Below, in pieces: positions 16,961 through 25,447 of a stretch of 64,000 nt of DNA. The stretch comes from JBDSKH01 sp035556655 (lineage in GTDB: Bacteria > Actinomycetota > Actinomycetes > Actinomycetales > Microbacteriaceae), in assembly GCA_035556655.1 (NCBI GenBank), contig DATMFW010000067.1, positions 124,001-188,000 on the forward strand, written 5' to 3'. A program made the translations under genes and the position numbers. The stretch's first letter is position 1. Each line of letters opens with the position of its first letter. Below the pieces are notes generated by a model. The model searched no databases. It saw only the letters and a list, made by a program, of their open reading frames with translations, and was not told the DNA's origin.

Positions 16961-17920
16961 ATGCGCCTGTCCTCCTTCGCCGCCCTCGTGGCCGCGCCCG
17001 TGCTCGTCGTCGGCCTCGTCGCATGCTCGGGCGAGCCGCAGACCGAGGGGCCCGGCACCGTCGGAACCGACACCCCGGCGGCCTGCGCGCCGAGCGGTCC
17101 CATCTCGGAGGCGGTCAGCGTCTCGGACGACGTCGGCACCGAGCCCACCGTCGACTTCAACGCGCCACTTTCGCTGCCCGCCGTGCAGCGCACGGTGATC
17201 ACGGACGGCGACGGCGCCGAGCTGCAGGACGGCGCCACGGCCAAGATCCACTTCACCGTCTACAACGGCGAGACCGGCGACCGGCTCGACTCGACCGGCT
17301 ACGAGCCGACCGGTCTGTTCGAGGCGACCCTCGATGACACGGTGCTGTTGTCGGGTCTGGTGCAGACGCTGCGCTGCACGACCGTCGGATCGCGGGTCGT
17401 CGGTGTCGTCCCGCCGTCCGCGGCGTTCGGGGATGCCGGCAACGACCAGATCGGGGTCGGCCCGGGTCAGTCGGTGGTCTTCATCGTCGATGTCGTCGAT
17501 GTCGTGGAACCCCTGAAGCCCGCCGCCTGGACGTCGGACGTGCCCGAGGTGGTCTTCGGATCCGACGGGACCCCGACGGTGACGTTGCCCGCCGGTGATC
17601 CGCCCGCCGAACTGCTCATGGACGTCATCGAGAAGGGCGACGGTGAGACCGTCACCGCCTCCGACGCCCCGAAGCTGGACTACCAGGGCACCAGCTGGGA
17701 CACCGGGGAGGTGTTCGACCAGAGCTTCGGCGGCGACCCGATCGCCCTGCCGGCGACCCAGTACGTCAAGGGGTTCACGGCGGCGATCCTCGGCCAGAAG
17801 GTGGGCTCGACGCTGCTGGTCAGCATCCCGCCGGACTACGCCTACGGACCCGACGCGAACGCGCACCCCCTCGGCGGCCAGACCCTGCTCTTCGTCATCG
17901 AGATCCTCTCGATCAGCTAG
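16961..17920 (+). CDS. Lipoprotein with two FKBP-type peptidyl-prolyl isomerase domains
   Basis: This 319-residue protein has a lipoprotein signal with Cys22 (LVACSG) and two FKBP domains, about residues 70-180 and 205-319. The second shows the usual FKBP pattern (GEVFDQS, VKGFTAAILGQKVGS, IPPDYAYG, LLFVIEIL). The first is more divergent but keeps VPPSAAFG. FKBPs isomerise peptidyl-proline bonds, here at the outer face of the membrane. An AAGGA site at 16949-16953 supports the ATG start. Confidence 0.9.
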   Translation: MRLSSFAALVAAPVLVVGLVACSGEPQTEGPGTVGTDTPAACAPSGPISEAVSVSDDVGTEPTVDFNAPLSLPAVQRTVITDGDGAELQDGATAKIHFTVYNGETGDRLDSTGYEPTGLFEATLDDTVLLSGLVQTLRCTTVGSRVVGVVPPSAAFGDAGNDQIGVGPGQSVVFIVDVVDVVEPLKPAAWTSDVPEVVFGSDGTPTVTLPAGDPPAELLMDVIEKGDGETVTASDAPKLDYQGTSWDTGEVFDQSFGGDPIALPATQYVKGFTAAILGQKVGSTLLVSIPPDYAYGPDANAHPLGGQTLLFVIEILSIS

Positions 17921-17928
17921 GCATCTCG

Positions 17929-17934
17929 TAGGGT
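17929..17934 (+). promoter_or_regulatory. Leaderless-type -10 box of dxr
   Basis: TAGGGT, seven bases before the ATG at 17942. No ribosome binding site lies between. Confidence 0.6.
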
Positions 17935-17941
17935 TCCGGGT

Positions 17942-19015
17942 ATGCGCCGCGTCCTGATCCTCGGTTCGACAGGCTCGATCGGCACCCAGGCGCTCGACGT
18001 CATCCGCTCCCACCCCGACCGCTTCGAGGTCGTGGGTCTGGCGGCCGGGCGCGACGCCACGGGTCTCGCGGCGCAGGCGCGCGAGTTCGGCACCCGCACC
18101 GCCCTCGGCATCGAGGATGCCGTGGCGCTCGTGCGCGAGACCCCCGCCGATGTCGTGCTGAACGGGATCACCGGCTCGGTTGGCCTCGCCGCCACGCTCG
18201 CCGCCCTCGAGACCGGTGCCACGCTCGCGCTGGCCAACAAGGAGAGCCTGATCGTGGGTGGCGCGCTCGTGACGGATGCCGCGCGCCCCGGGCAGATCGT
18301 GCCGGTCGACTCCGAGCATTCCGCGATCGCGCAGGCGCTGCGTGCGGGGGCGCAGGCCGAGGTCCGCCGCCTGGTGCTCACGGCATCCGGGGGTCCGTTC
18401 CGGGGGCGCAGCCGCACCGCGCTGGAACAGGTGACGCCCGCGGAGGCGCTCGCGCATCCGACCTGGGACATGGGGCTGGTGGTGACCACGAACTCCTCGA
18501 CGCTGGTGAACAAGGGGCTCGAGGTGATCGAGGCGCACCTGCTGTTCGAGATTCCCTACGACCGCATCGAGGTGGCCGTGCATCCGCAGTCGATCGTGCA
18601 CTCGATGGTCGAGTTCGTCGACGGCTCGACGATCGCGCAGGCCAGCCCGCCCGACATGCGGCTGCCGATCTCGCTCGGACTCGACTGGCCGAACCGGGTG
18701 CCGGGGGTGGGCGTGCCGCTGGACTGGACGACGGCGCAGACCTGGAGCTTCGAGCCCCTCGACGACGACGCGTTCCCCGCCGTCCGGCTGGCGAAACGAG
18801 TGGGCACCGCGGGAGCGACCTTCCCGGCGGTGTTCAACGCGGCCAACGAGCAGGCGGTGGCGGCGTTCCACGCCGGGCGCATCCCGTGGCTCGGGATCCT
18901 CGACACCGTCGAGCGCGTCGTGGACTCCCACGAGCCGGAACCGCTCACCCTCGAGGGGGTTCTCGAGGCCGAGGCGTGGGCACGGCGCACCGCCGACGCC
19001 ATACTGGAGGCATGA
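17942..19015 (+). CDS. dxr: 1-deoxy-D-xylulose 5-phosphate reductoisomerase
   Basis: This 357-residue enzyme makes 2-C-methyl-D-erythritol 4-phosphate, the first committed step of the MEP isoprenoid route. Clear motifs are the NADPH site ILGSTGSIGTQ at the N terminus, LANKESLIVGG near residue 98, the metal-binding VPVDSEHSA near 121 and TASGGPFRGR near 143. The HPTWDMG and NSSTLVNKGLE segments follow. Length is slightly shorter than typical (about 390). It starts the block dxr-DUF2330-rseP-ispG and its TGA overlaps the next ATG (ATGA). Confidence 0.96.
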   Translation: MRRVLILGSTGSIGTQALDVIRSHPDRFEVVGLAAGRDATGLAAQAREFGTRTALGIEDAVALVRETPADVVLNGITGSVGLAATLAALETGATLALANKESLIVGGALVTDAARPGQIVPVDSEHSAIAQALRAGAQAEVRRLVLTASGGPFRGRSRTALEQVTPAEALAHPTWDMGLVVTTNSSTLVNKGLEVIEAHLLFEIPYDRIEVAVHPQSIVHSMVEFVDGSTIAQASPPDMRLPISLGLDWPNRVPGVGVPLDWTTAQTWSFEPLDDDAFPAVRLAKRVGTAGATFPAVFNAANEQAVAAFHAGRIPWLGILDTVERVVDSHEPEPLTLEGVLEAEAWARRTADAILEA

Positions 19016-20049
19016 GGCAGGCAAGCAGAGCACGGTTCCTCTCGATCGTGCCCGTCGCGGCGATCCTGCTCGGATTCCAGATCGCCGCCCCCGCTGCGGC
19101 CTGCGCCTGCGGGGCACCCGCCCCGCGACCCGGGCAGGACGTGATCGTCGACAAGGAGCACGCGATCCTGTCCTGGGATGGGGGGCGGGAGCGCATCGAA
19201 CTGCTGCTCGACATGCTCACCGACGCGGACGACGTCGGCCTGATCTTCCCGACGCCCGCCCCGGCGACGGTGACCGCCGGCGATCGCGAGACGTTCGTGC
19301 AGATCGAGGAGGCGATCCAGCCCAAGCAGGTGATCGTCGACGACTGGTGGGCCGGCGACTACGGCGACGGGTCGGCGGGCGGTGCCCCGCCGAACGTGAT
19401 CGACCAGGTCCAGCTCGGGCCCGTTCAGGCGACGACGCTCGAGGCCTCCGACACCGAGGGGCTGACCGACTGGCTGGACGCCAACGGCTACGCGATCCGC
19501 GATGAGATCGCGGCGGGCCTGCAGGACTACATCGAGCGCGGCTGGTTCTTCGTGGCCCTGAAGCTGACCAGTGACGTCCCGCTGGAGGGCGGGCTCGACC
19601 CGATCGCGTTCACGTTCGACTCCGACCAGCTGGTCTACCCGATGGAGCTGTCGCGCCACGCCACGACCCTGCAGCGGGCGCGGTTGTACGTCTTCCAGGA
19701 TCACCGCGCCCGGGTGGCGGGGCTCGAGGATCCGACGCCGATGCTTCCCGGGGAGGAGACCGTGTGGGCCGGGCCCGCCCCGGACGGGCTGGAGACCCTC
19801 GGCGACTACCTGACGGTCGTCGACCTCACGTTCGAGTCGCCGGCCAGCCAGATCCCCGGCGACCTGCTCGTCGTGCAGGCCGGAGACGACGAGCCGCTGC
19901 AACCGGCCTACACCGTGACCCGGCCGGTGACCGTGTTCGGGGTGCCGTTCGGCGTCGCGGTGATCCTCGGTGCCGCGGCCGCGATCCTCGTGCTCTTCGC
20001 GCTCGGCAGCCTGATCGCCCGCGCCCTGCGGCCGCAGCGCCGCTCGTAG
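19012..20049 (+). CDS. DUF2330 membrane protein
   Basis: This 345-residue protein has a signal peptide (about residues 5-28), the CACG motif typical of DUF2330 just after it, a large outer domain and one C-terminal membrane helix (about 306-330) followed by a basic tail. The region VIVDKEHAILSWDGGRERIE matches the family start. Function is unknown. The ATG overlaps the dxr stop, so it is co-translated with dxr and sits between dxr and rseP, which are adjacent in most actinobacteria. The frame extends upstream to 18886 only as a shadow of dxr. Confidence 0.85.
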   Translation: MRQASRARFLSIVPVAAILLGFQIAAPAAACACGAPAPRPGQDVIVDKEHAILSWDGGRERIELLLDMLTDADDVGLIFPTPAPATVTAGDRETFVQIEEAIQPKQVIVDDWWAGDYGDGSAGGAPPNVIDQVQLGPVQATTLEASDTEGLTDWLDANGYAIRDEIAAGLQDYIERGWFFVALKLTSDVPLEGGLDPIAFTFDSDQLVYPMELSRHATTLQRARLYVFQDHRARVAGLEDPTPMLPGEETVWAGPAPDGLETLGDYLTVVDLTFESPASQIPGDLLVVQAGDDEPLQPAYTVTRPVTVFGVPFGVAVILGAAAAILVLFALGSLIARALRPQRRS

Positions 20050-20086
20050 CCCCAACGGGGTCAGGCGGCGCCAAGCCGCCGTCCCG

Positions 20087-20092
20087 TACCCT
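20087..20092 (+). promoter_or_regulatory. Leaderless-type -10 box of rseP
   Basis: TACCCT, seven bases before the GTG at 20100. No ribosome binding site lies between. Confidence 0.5.
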
Positions 20093-20099
20093 CGACGAC

Positions 20100-21428
20100 G
20101 TGGAAACCGTGCTGCTCTACGTGCTGGGCATCCTGCTGATCCTGGTGGGTCTCACCGTCTCGATCGGGCTCCACGAGATCGGCCACCTCGTTCCGGCGAA
20201 GAAGTTCGGCGTGAAGGTCGGCCAATACATGATCGGCTTCGGTCCGACGATCTGGAAGCGCAAGTTCGGAGAGACCGAGTACGGGTTCAAGGCGCTGCCG
20301 CTCGGCGGCTACATCTCGATGGCCGGGATGTTCCCGCCGGCGCGGAAGGGCGGCAAGCCGCGCACCGCATCCACCGGGTTCTTCGACACGCTCGTGCAGG
20401 ACGCGCGCGACACGACGAGAGACCAGGTGTCGGCGGGCGAAGAGGACCGGGTGTTCTACAAGCTCCCGGTGTGGAAGCGCATCATCGTGATGCTCGGCGG
20501 CCCGGCGATGAACCTGCTCATCGCGATCGCCCTGTACGCGGTGGTGATCTGCGGGTTCGGACTGCCGCAGACCTCGCTGACCGTCGGCAGCGTGTCGGAG
20601 TGCATCATCCCCGCCGGGTCGGACCGCACCGAGTGCAGCGATTCCGACGAGCCCGCTCCGGCGGCCGCCGCGGGCGTGCAGGCGGGCGATCGCATCGTGA
20701 GCATCGACGGCGAGCCGGCCGAGAGCTGGGATGCGGCGACCGCCGTGATCCGCGCATCCGGTGGCCAGGCGGTCACCCTCGTCGTGGAGCGGAACGGGTC
20801 CGATGTGACCCTCGAGCTCACCCCGGTGCTCACCGAGCGCCCGGTGTTCGACGACAAGGGCGAGCCGGTGCGGGATGCGAACGGCGACCCGGTGACCGAG
20901 ACGGTCGGGCTCATCGGCATCACCTCCGCGTACGTCAACGTGCCGCAGCCGGTGACGGCGGTGCTGCCGGCGGTCGGCGACAACATCGTCGCGGTGGGCA
21001 AGATCATCGTGACGCTCCCGCAGCGGCTCTGGCAGGTCGGCGAGGCCGCCTTCGGAGGCGCGGAGCGCGACCCGAACGGCCCGATCGGCGTCATCGGGAT
21101 CGGGCGCCTGGCGGGGGAGATCACCAGCTACGAGGACGCCCCGATCGTGGACCGCATCGCGCAGCTGACCGGCATGCTGGCGAGTCTCAACGTGGCGCTG
21201 TTCGTGTTCAACCTGATCCCGCTGCTGCCGCTCGACGGCGGACACGTAGCGGGCGCGCTCTGGGAGGCCCTGCGCCGCCGGGTGGCGAAGATCTTCAAGC
21301 GGCCCGACCCGGGCCCGGTCGACACCGCGCGGCTGGTGCCCATCACGCTCGTGGTGACGGGCGTTCTCGGCGTGATGACCCTGCTGCTGGTCTACGCCGA
21401 CATCGTCAATCCGATCACCTTCTTCTAG
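20100..21428 (+). CDS. rseP: Site-2 protease, RseP/Rip1 family
   Basis: This 442-residue intramembrane zinc protease cleaves anti-sigma factors and other membrane substrates. It shows the HEIGH zinc motif at residues 25-29 inside the first helix, a GGPAMN segment after the first helix pair, a central PDZ domain (about residues 190-250, GVQAGDRIVSIDGEPA) and the third-ligand motif LPLDGGH near 380. Helices flank both motifs. The gene is in its conserved place between dxr and ispG. The GTG at 20100 gives the expected N terminus just before the first helix. Confidence 0.94.
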   Translation: METVLLYVLGILLILVGLTVSIGLHEIGHLVPAKKFGVKVGQYMIGFGPTIWKRKFGETEYGFKALPLGGYISMAGMFPPARKGGKPRTASTGFFDTLVQDARDTTRDQVSAGEEDRVFYKLPVWKRIIVMLGGPAMNLLIAIALYAVVICGFGLPQTSLTVGSVSECIIPAGSDRTECSDSDEPAPAAAAGVQAGDRIVSIDGEPAESWDAATAVIRASGGQAVTLVVERNGSDVTLELTPVLTERPVFDDKGEPVRDANGDPVTETVGLIGITSAYVNVPQPVTAVLPAVGDNIVAVGKIIVTLPQRLWQVGEAAFGGAERDPNGPIGVIGIGRLAGEITSYEDAPIVDRIAQLTGMLASLNVALFVFNLIPLLPLDGGHVAGALWEALRRRVAKIFKRPDPGPVDTARLVPITLVVTGVLGVMTLLLVYADIVNPITFF

Positions 21429-21469
21429 GCGGCGCGGTGCGCGCCCAGCACATCACCGGCCGGGCGAAA

Positions 21470-21475
21470 TAGGCT
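21470..21475 (+). promoter_or_regulatory. Leaderless-type -10 box of ispG
   Basis: TAGGCT, six bases before the GTG at 21482. Confidence 0.55.
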
Positions 21476-21481
21476 GGGCGT

Positions 21482-22633
21482 GTGCCAGCAGTGAACATCG
21501 GGATGCCGGCGTCAGCCCCCGAGACCCTCGCGCCCCGCCGGAAGTCGCGGCAGATCTCCGTCGGCAAGGTCCTGGTCGGCGGCGACGCCCCGGTCAGCGT
21601 CCAGTCGATGACGACGACCCCCACCACGAACATCAACGCCACGCTGCAGCAGATCGCCGAGCTCACCGCCTCCGGCTGCGACATCGTGCGGGTCGCGGTG
21701 CCGTCACAGGACGACGCCGACGTGTTGCACATCATCGCGAAGAAGTCGCAGATCCCGGTGATCGCCGACATCCACTTCCAGCCCAAGTACGTCTTCCAGG
21801 CGATCGATGCCGGGTGCGGTGCGGTGCGTGTGAATCCGGGCAACATCCGCAAGTTCGACGACCAGGTGGGCGCGATCGCGAAGGCCGCGAAGGATGCCGG
21901 GGTCAGCATCCGGATCGGCGTCAACGCGGGCTCGCTCGACCCGCGCCTGTTGCAGAAGTACGGCAAGGCCACCCCCGAGGCGCTCGTGGAGAGCGCCGTA
22001 TGGGAGGCGTCGCTGTTCGAGGAACACGACTTCCACGATTTCAAGATCTCGGTGAAGCACAACGACCCGATCGTGATGGTCAAGGCCTACCGGCTGCTCG
22101 CCGAGCGCGGCGACTGGCCGCTGCACCTCGGGGTGACGGAGGCCGGGCCCGAGTTCCAGGGCACCATCAAGAGCGCGACGGCGTTCGGCATCCTGCTGAG
22201 CGAGGGCATCGGCGACACCATCCGCGTCTCGCTCAGCGCCCCGCCCGCGCAGGAGGTCAAGGTGGGGCTGCAGATCCTCCAGAGCCTCAACCTGCGCGAG
22301 CGCAAGCTCGAGATCGTGTCGTGCCCGTCCTGCGGGCGCGCCCAGGTCGACGTCTACACGCTGGCAAACGACGTCACCGCGGGGCTCGAGGGCATGACCG
22401 TGCCGCTGCGGGTCGCCGTGATGGGATGCGTCGTCAACGGTCCGGGCGAGGCGCGTGAGGCGGACCTCGGCGTGGCATCGGGCAACGGCAAGGGCCAGAT
22501 CTTCGTCAAGGGCGAGGTCATCAAGACGGTGCCGGAGGCCGAGATCGTGCAGACGCTGATCGCCGAGGCCAACCGGCTCGCGGCCGAGATGCCGCCCGGT
22601 GCATCGGGCACCCCCGAGGTCGTCACGGTCTAG
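21482..22633 (+). CDS. ispG: 4-hydroxy-3-methylbut-2-enyl diphosphate synthase
   Basis: This 383-residue enzyme carries out the penultimate MEP-pathway step using a [4Fe-4S] cluster. Visible features are QSMTTTPTTN near the N terminus, the barrel segments VNPGNIR and IRIGVNAGSLD, and the cluster ligands in CPSCGRAQVD (near residue 280) and GCVVNGPGEA (near 320). The GTG at 21482 is chosen because of the TAGGCT box six bases ahead. GTG 21491 or ATG 21503 would shorten the variable N terminus. Its stop TAG is part of the next gene's -10 box. Confidence 0.95.
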   Translation: MPAVNIGMPASAPETLAPRRKSRQISVGKVLVGGDAPVSVQSMTTTPTTNINATLQQIAELTASGCDIVRVAVPSQDDADVLHIIAKKSQIPVIADIHFQPKYVFQAIDAGCGAVRVNPGNIRKFDDQVGAIAKAAKDAGVSIRIGVNAGSLDPRLLQKYGKATPEALVESAVWEASLFEEHDFHDFKISVKHNDPIVMVKAYRLLAERGDWPLHLGVTEAGPEFQGTIKSATAFGILLSEGIGDTIRVSLSAPPAQEVKVGLQILQSLNLRERKLEIVSCPSCGRAQVDVYTLANDVTAGLEGMTVPLRVAVMGCVVNGPGEAREADLGVASGNGKGQIFVKGEVIKTVPEAEIVQTLIAEANRLAAEMPPGASGTPEVVTV

Positions 22634-22636
22634 TCT
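22631..22636 (+). promoter_or_regulatory. Leaderless-type -10 box of the TIR gene, overlapping the ispG stop
   Basis: TAGTCT, six bases before the GTG at 22643. Its first three bases are the ispG stop codon. Confidence 0.55.
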
Positions 22637-22642
22637 GGCGCC

Positions 22643-25447
22643 GTGGCAGCCCGATTCGACGCCTTCATCTCGTACTCGCGCTCGGCGTCGAGCACTCTCG
22701 CGGTCGAACTGCGCAATGGGATCGAGCGGTTCGCCAAGCCCTGGTACCGGCTGCGTTCGTCGCGGGTGTTCCTCGACGACGCGTCGATGTCGGCGAACAC
22801 CGGGCTCTGGTCGACCATCGAACGGGGCCTGACCGAGGCCGAGTGGTTCATCCTGATCTGCAGCCCGAAGGCGGCCGAGTCGCAGTACGTCACCACCGAG
22901 ATCACCTGGTGGCTGCAGCACAAGTCCGCCGACCGCATCCTGCTGGTCCTCGACGAGGGCACGATGCTCTGGGACGCGAAGGCGGGCGACTTCGACTGGA
23001 AGCGCTCGAGCGCGGTCAATCGCGCGCTGTCGAAGGCGTTCGCCGAAGAGCCGCGCTGGGTCGAGATGCCCTGGTTCGAGGCGGAGGGTTCGCTCGGCAC
23101 CGCGGACCCACGCTTCCCGGAGCGAGTCGCCGACCTCGCCTCCGCTGTCCGCGGCCTGGAGCGCGACGAACTGATCGGTGAGAACGTGCGCCAGCGGCGC
23201 CGGGCGCTGCGGCTGCTGCGCGGGGGAGTGATCGCGCTCTCGGGGCTGCTCATCGCATCGCTCGTCGCCACGGTCATCGCGGTCGTCAACGGCAACGCAG
23301 CCGCCGAGCAGGCGCGCATCGCGCTCGCACGACAGCTGGCGGCCCAGGCCATCACGCTCAGTGCGACCGACCTGCAGACGGCGTCCCTGCTCGCCGTCGA
23401 GGCCCAGCGCATGAACGACGACGCGCAGACGCGGGCCGCCCTGTTCCAGCTCGCCACCGCGAGCCCCCAGCTGGTGCGCTCGCTGCCGGTCGGGTCCACG
23501 GTCACGGCGACAGCGCTCGCCGCCGACGGCACGGTCTTCACCGGCGACGAGGACGGCACCGTCGTGCGCTGGGACGGCTCCGAGCGGGTGGACCTCGCCG
23601 ATCTGAACGCGAGGGTGTCGGGGCTGTCGGTCTCCGACGACGGCGCCTACGTGGCCGCCGCGATGGCGGGGGACGAGATCCGGGTGGTGACCCCGGCCGG
23701 CGACGCCGAGCTGACGGTGCCGCCGCCGCCGGACCCCGACTTCGGCGGCACCAAGACCGTCGCGACGCTCGCGGCGATCTCACCCGACGGCGCCTACCTC
23801 GCGGTCACCAACCGCTCGGACTGGCTGACCCTGTTCGAGCGCGGCTCCGACGAGGGCGAGACCACCTACACCCCGATCGGGACCGTCCCGTTCGGCGGCC
23901 GGGTGGGCTGGGGCGACGGCGAGCTCACCACCTTCATGGTGGCCGGCCGCTGGGCGCGGATCGCGCTACGGGACGCCTCGGTGCTCGACAGCGGAACGCA
24001 CACCCTCGGAATCAGCGCGAACGGGTTCGCGATCTCCGGGGACGGCAGAGTGCTCGCCGGGTCGCCGGCCAAGAGCGTCAACTACTCGGTCTGGGACACC
24101 GCAGGGTCGGTCTCGGGAGGGGGAGACGTCCCCGGCGACCCGGCCGACCGGGTGGCCACCTCGCAGATCGCCGGGTCCCTCGACCTCGCGCTCGACGAGA
24201 GCGGCTCGCGCCTGGCCGTCATGGACGACGGCGTGATCTACATCTCGCGGGTCCGCGCCGCATCCGAGCTCCCCGAGATCCCGACCGCCCTGCTCGGTGC
24301 GGGCGAGGTCACGGGCGAGACTCTGGCGTTCCGCGGCGACACCGTTGTCAACGGCACCGGCGAGTTCGCCCTCGTCTGGGACCTGACCCAGACCGGACGG
24401 ATCTCGACCGAGTTCGCCTCCCCGGTCCCCGACGGCTGCTCGGCCTGCGGGCCGCCGCTCGTGGCCGTCGGCCCCGACGGCGACCGGGCGCTCATGTGGT
24501 CGGTCGGAGGCGGCAGCCCGGTGCTCGTGGACCTCGCCACCCAGCAGAGCACCGTCGTCGACGGGGCGGGCGAGTTCGGCCTCACCACGGCCGCCTGGTG
24601 GGACGCCGACGAGTTCCTGGTCAGCTCGATGACCCGACAGGTCGTGTTCCTGGTCGGGGCCGAGACCCTCGAGGCGACCCGGGGCGTGCCGCTTCCGTTC
24701 GCGGACGGGGTGACCGTTCTCGCCCTGCACGGGGATCCGCGCCAGGGGCGGGTCACCGCCCTGGGAGACGACGGCTCGCTCGCCGTCGTCACCCTCGACG
24801 GCACGGTGATCACGCACACCGAACCGTTCGCGGATCTGCTGAGCGCCCGGCTGGCCTACTCGTATGGCATCTCGCCGGATGGCGCGACGGCCTTCGTGTA
24901 CAAGGCCGACAGCATCGAGGGCGGGCTGCGCATGGTGTCGACCGACTCCGGCGCGACCCTCTACGAGAACCCGGGACTGACCCCGGCGCTCTACGACGGC
25001 CGATCACGACTTCACCTCTTCGCCGACGGCCGCGAGACGGTGCTCGACGGCTCGGGTTCGGTGGTTCTCGACCGGCCCGCCGACGCCGAGACGCGTCCGA
25101 TGCCGTCGCTCAGCTCCGACGGGGACCTGCTGGCCGGGGGAGGACCGAGCGGACTCATCAGCCTGCTCGACCTCGCGCGGGGCGGCGTCGTCGTCGGGCG
25201 GGTGCCGGTTCCGGTGGAAGACAACCGGCTGCCGGTGACCGCGTTCCGCCCCGACGGGACGGCGTTGTTCACGGCGATCCCGTCGATGGACGGGCTCGGA
25301 CGCGCCGCAACGGTGAGCGTCCTCACCCTGGTACCCGACGAGTGGCGCAGGTCGGCCTGCGCCGTGGCGGGCCGCGATCTGAGCGCCGAGGAGTGGTCCG
25401 CGTACGTCGGAACCGCTGTGCCGGCCGACCTCGGGTGCGGCCGATGA
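22643..25447 (+). CDS. TIR domain - transmembrane helix - WD40-like propeller protein
   Basis: This 934-residue protein opens with a TIR domain: residues 5-12 FDAFISYS, 41-46 RVFLDD and 69-91 FILICSPKAAES to EITWW. Glu86 lies where the catalytic Glu of TIR NADases is found, so NAD+ cleavage is possible. A basic stretch precedes one membrane helix (about 193-216). A helical ARQLAAQA..LLAVEAQ segment (225-270), common in STAND/WD40 proteins, then leads to a propeller of WD40-like repeats up to the C terminus (GDEDGTVVRWDG, AAISPDGAYLAV and others). TIR is predicted inside the cell and the propeller outside. The gene overlaps the next one by four bases (ATGA), so the two should be made together. 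The substrate, ligand and role are unknown. Confidence 0.9.
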   Translation: MAARFDAFISYSRSASSTLAVELRNGIERFAKPWYRLRSSRVFLDDASMSANTGLWSTIERGLTEAEWFILICSPKAAESQYVTTEITWWLQHKSADRILLVLDEGTMLWDAKAGDFDWKRSSAVNRALSKAFAEEPRWVEMPWFEAEGSLGTADPRFPERVADLASAVRGLERDELIGENVRQRRRALRLLRGGVIALSGLLIASLVATVIAVVNGNAAAEQARIALARQLAAQAITLSATDLQTASLLAVEAQRMNDDAQTRAALFQLATASPQLVRSLPVGSTVTATALAADGTVFTGDEDGTVVRWDGSERVDLADLNARVSGLSVSDDGAYVAAAMAGDEIRVVTPAGDAELTVPPPPDPDFGGTKTVATLAAISPDGAYLAVTNRSDWLTLFERGSDEGETTYTPIGTVPFGGRVGWGDGELTTFMVAGRWARIALRDASVLDSGTHTLGISANGFAISGDGRVLAGSPAKSVNYSVWDTAGSVSGGGDVPGDPADRVATSQIAGSLDLALDESGSRLAVMDDGVIYISRVRAASELPEIPTALLGAGEVTGETLAFRGDTVVNGTGEFALVWDLTQTGRISTEFASPVPDGCSACGPPLVAVGPDGDRALMWSVGGGSPVLVDLATQQSTVVDGAGEFGLTTAAWWDADEFLVSSMTRQVVFLVGAETLEATRGVPLPFADGVTVLALHGDPRQGRVTALGDDGSLAVVTLDGTVITHTEPFADLLSARLAYSYGISPDGATAFVYKADSIEGGLRMVSTDSGATLYENPGLTPALYDGRSRLHLFADGRETVLDGSGSVVLDRPADAETRPMPSLSSDGDLLAGGGPSGLISLLDLARGGVVVGRVPVPVEDNRLPVTAFRPDGTALFTAIPSMDGLGRAATVSVLTLVPDEWRRSACAVAGRDLSAEEWSAYVGTAVPADLGCGR

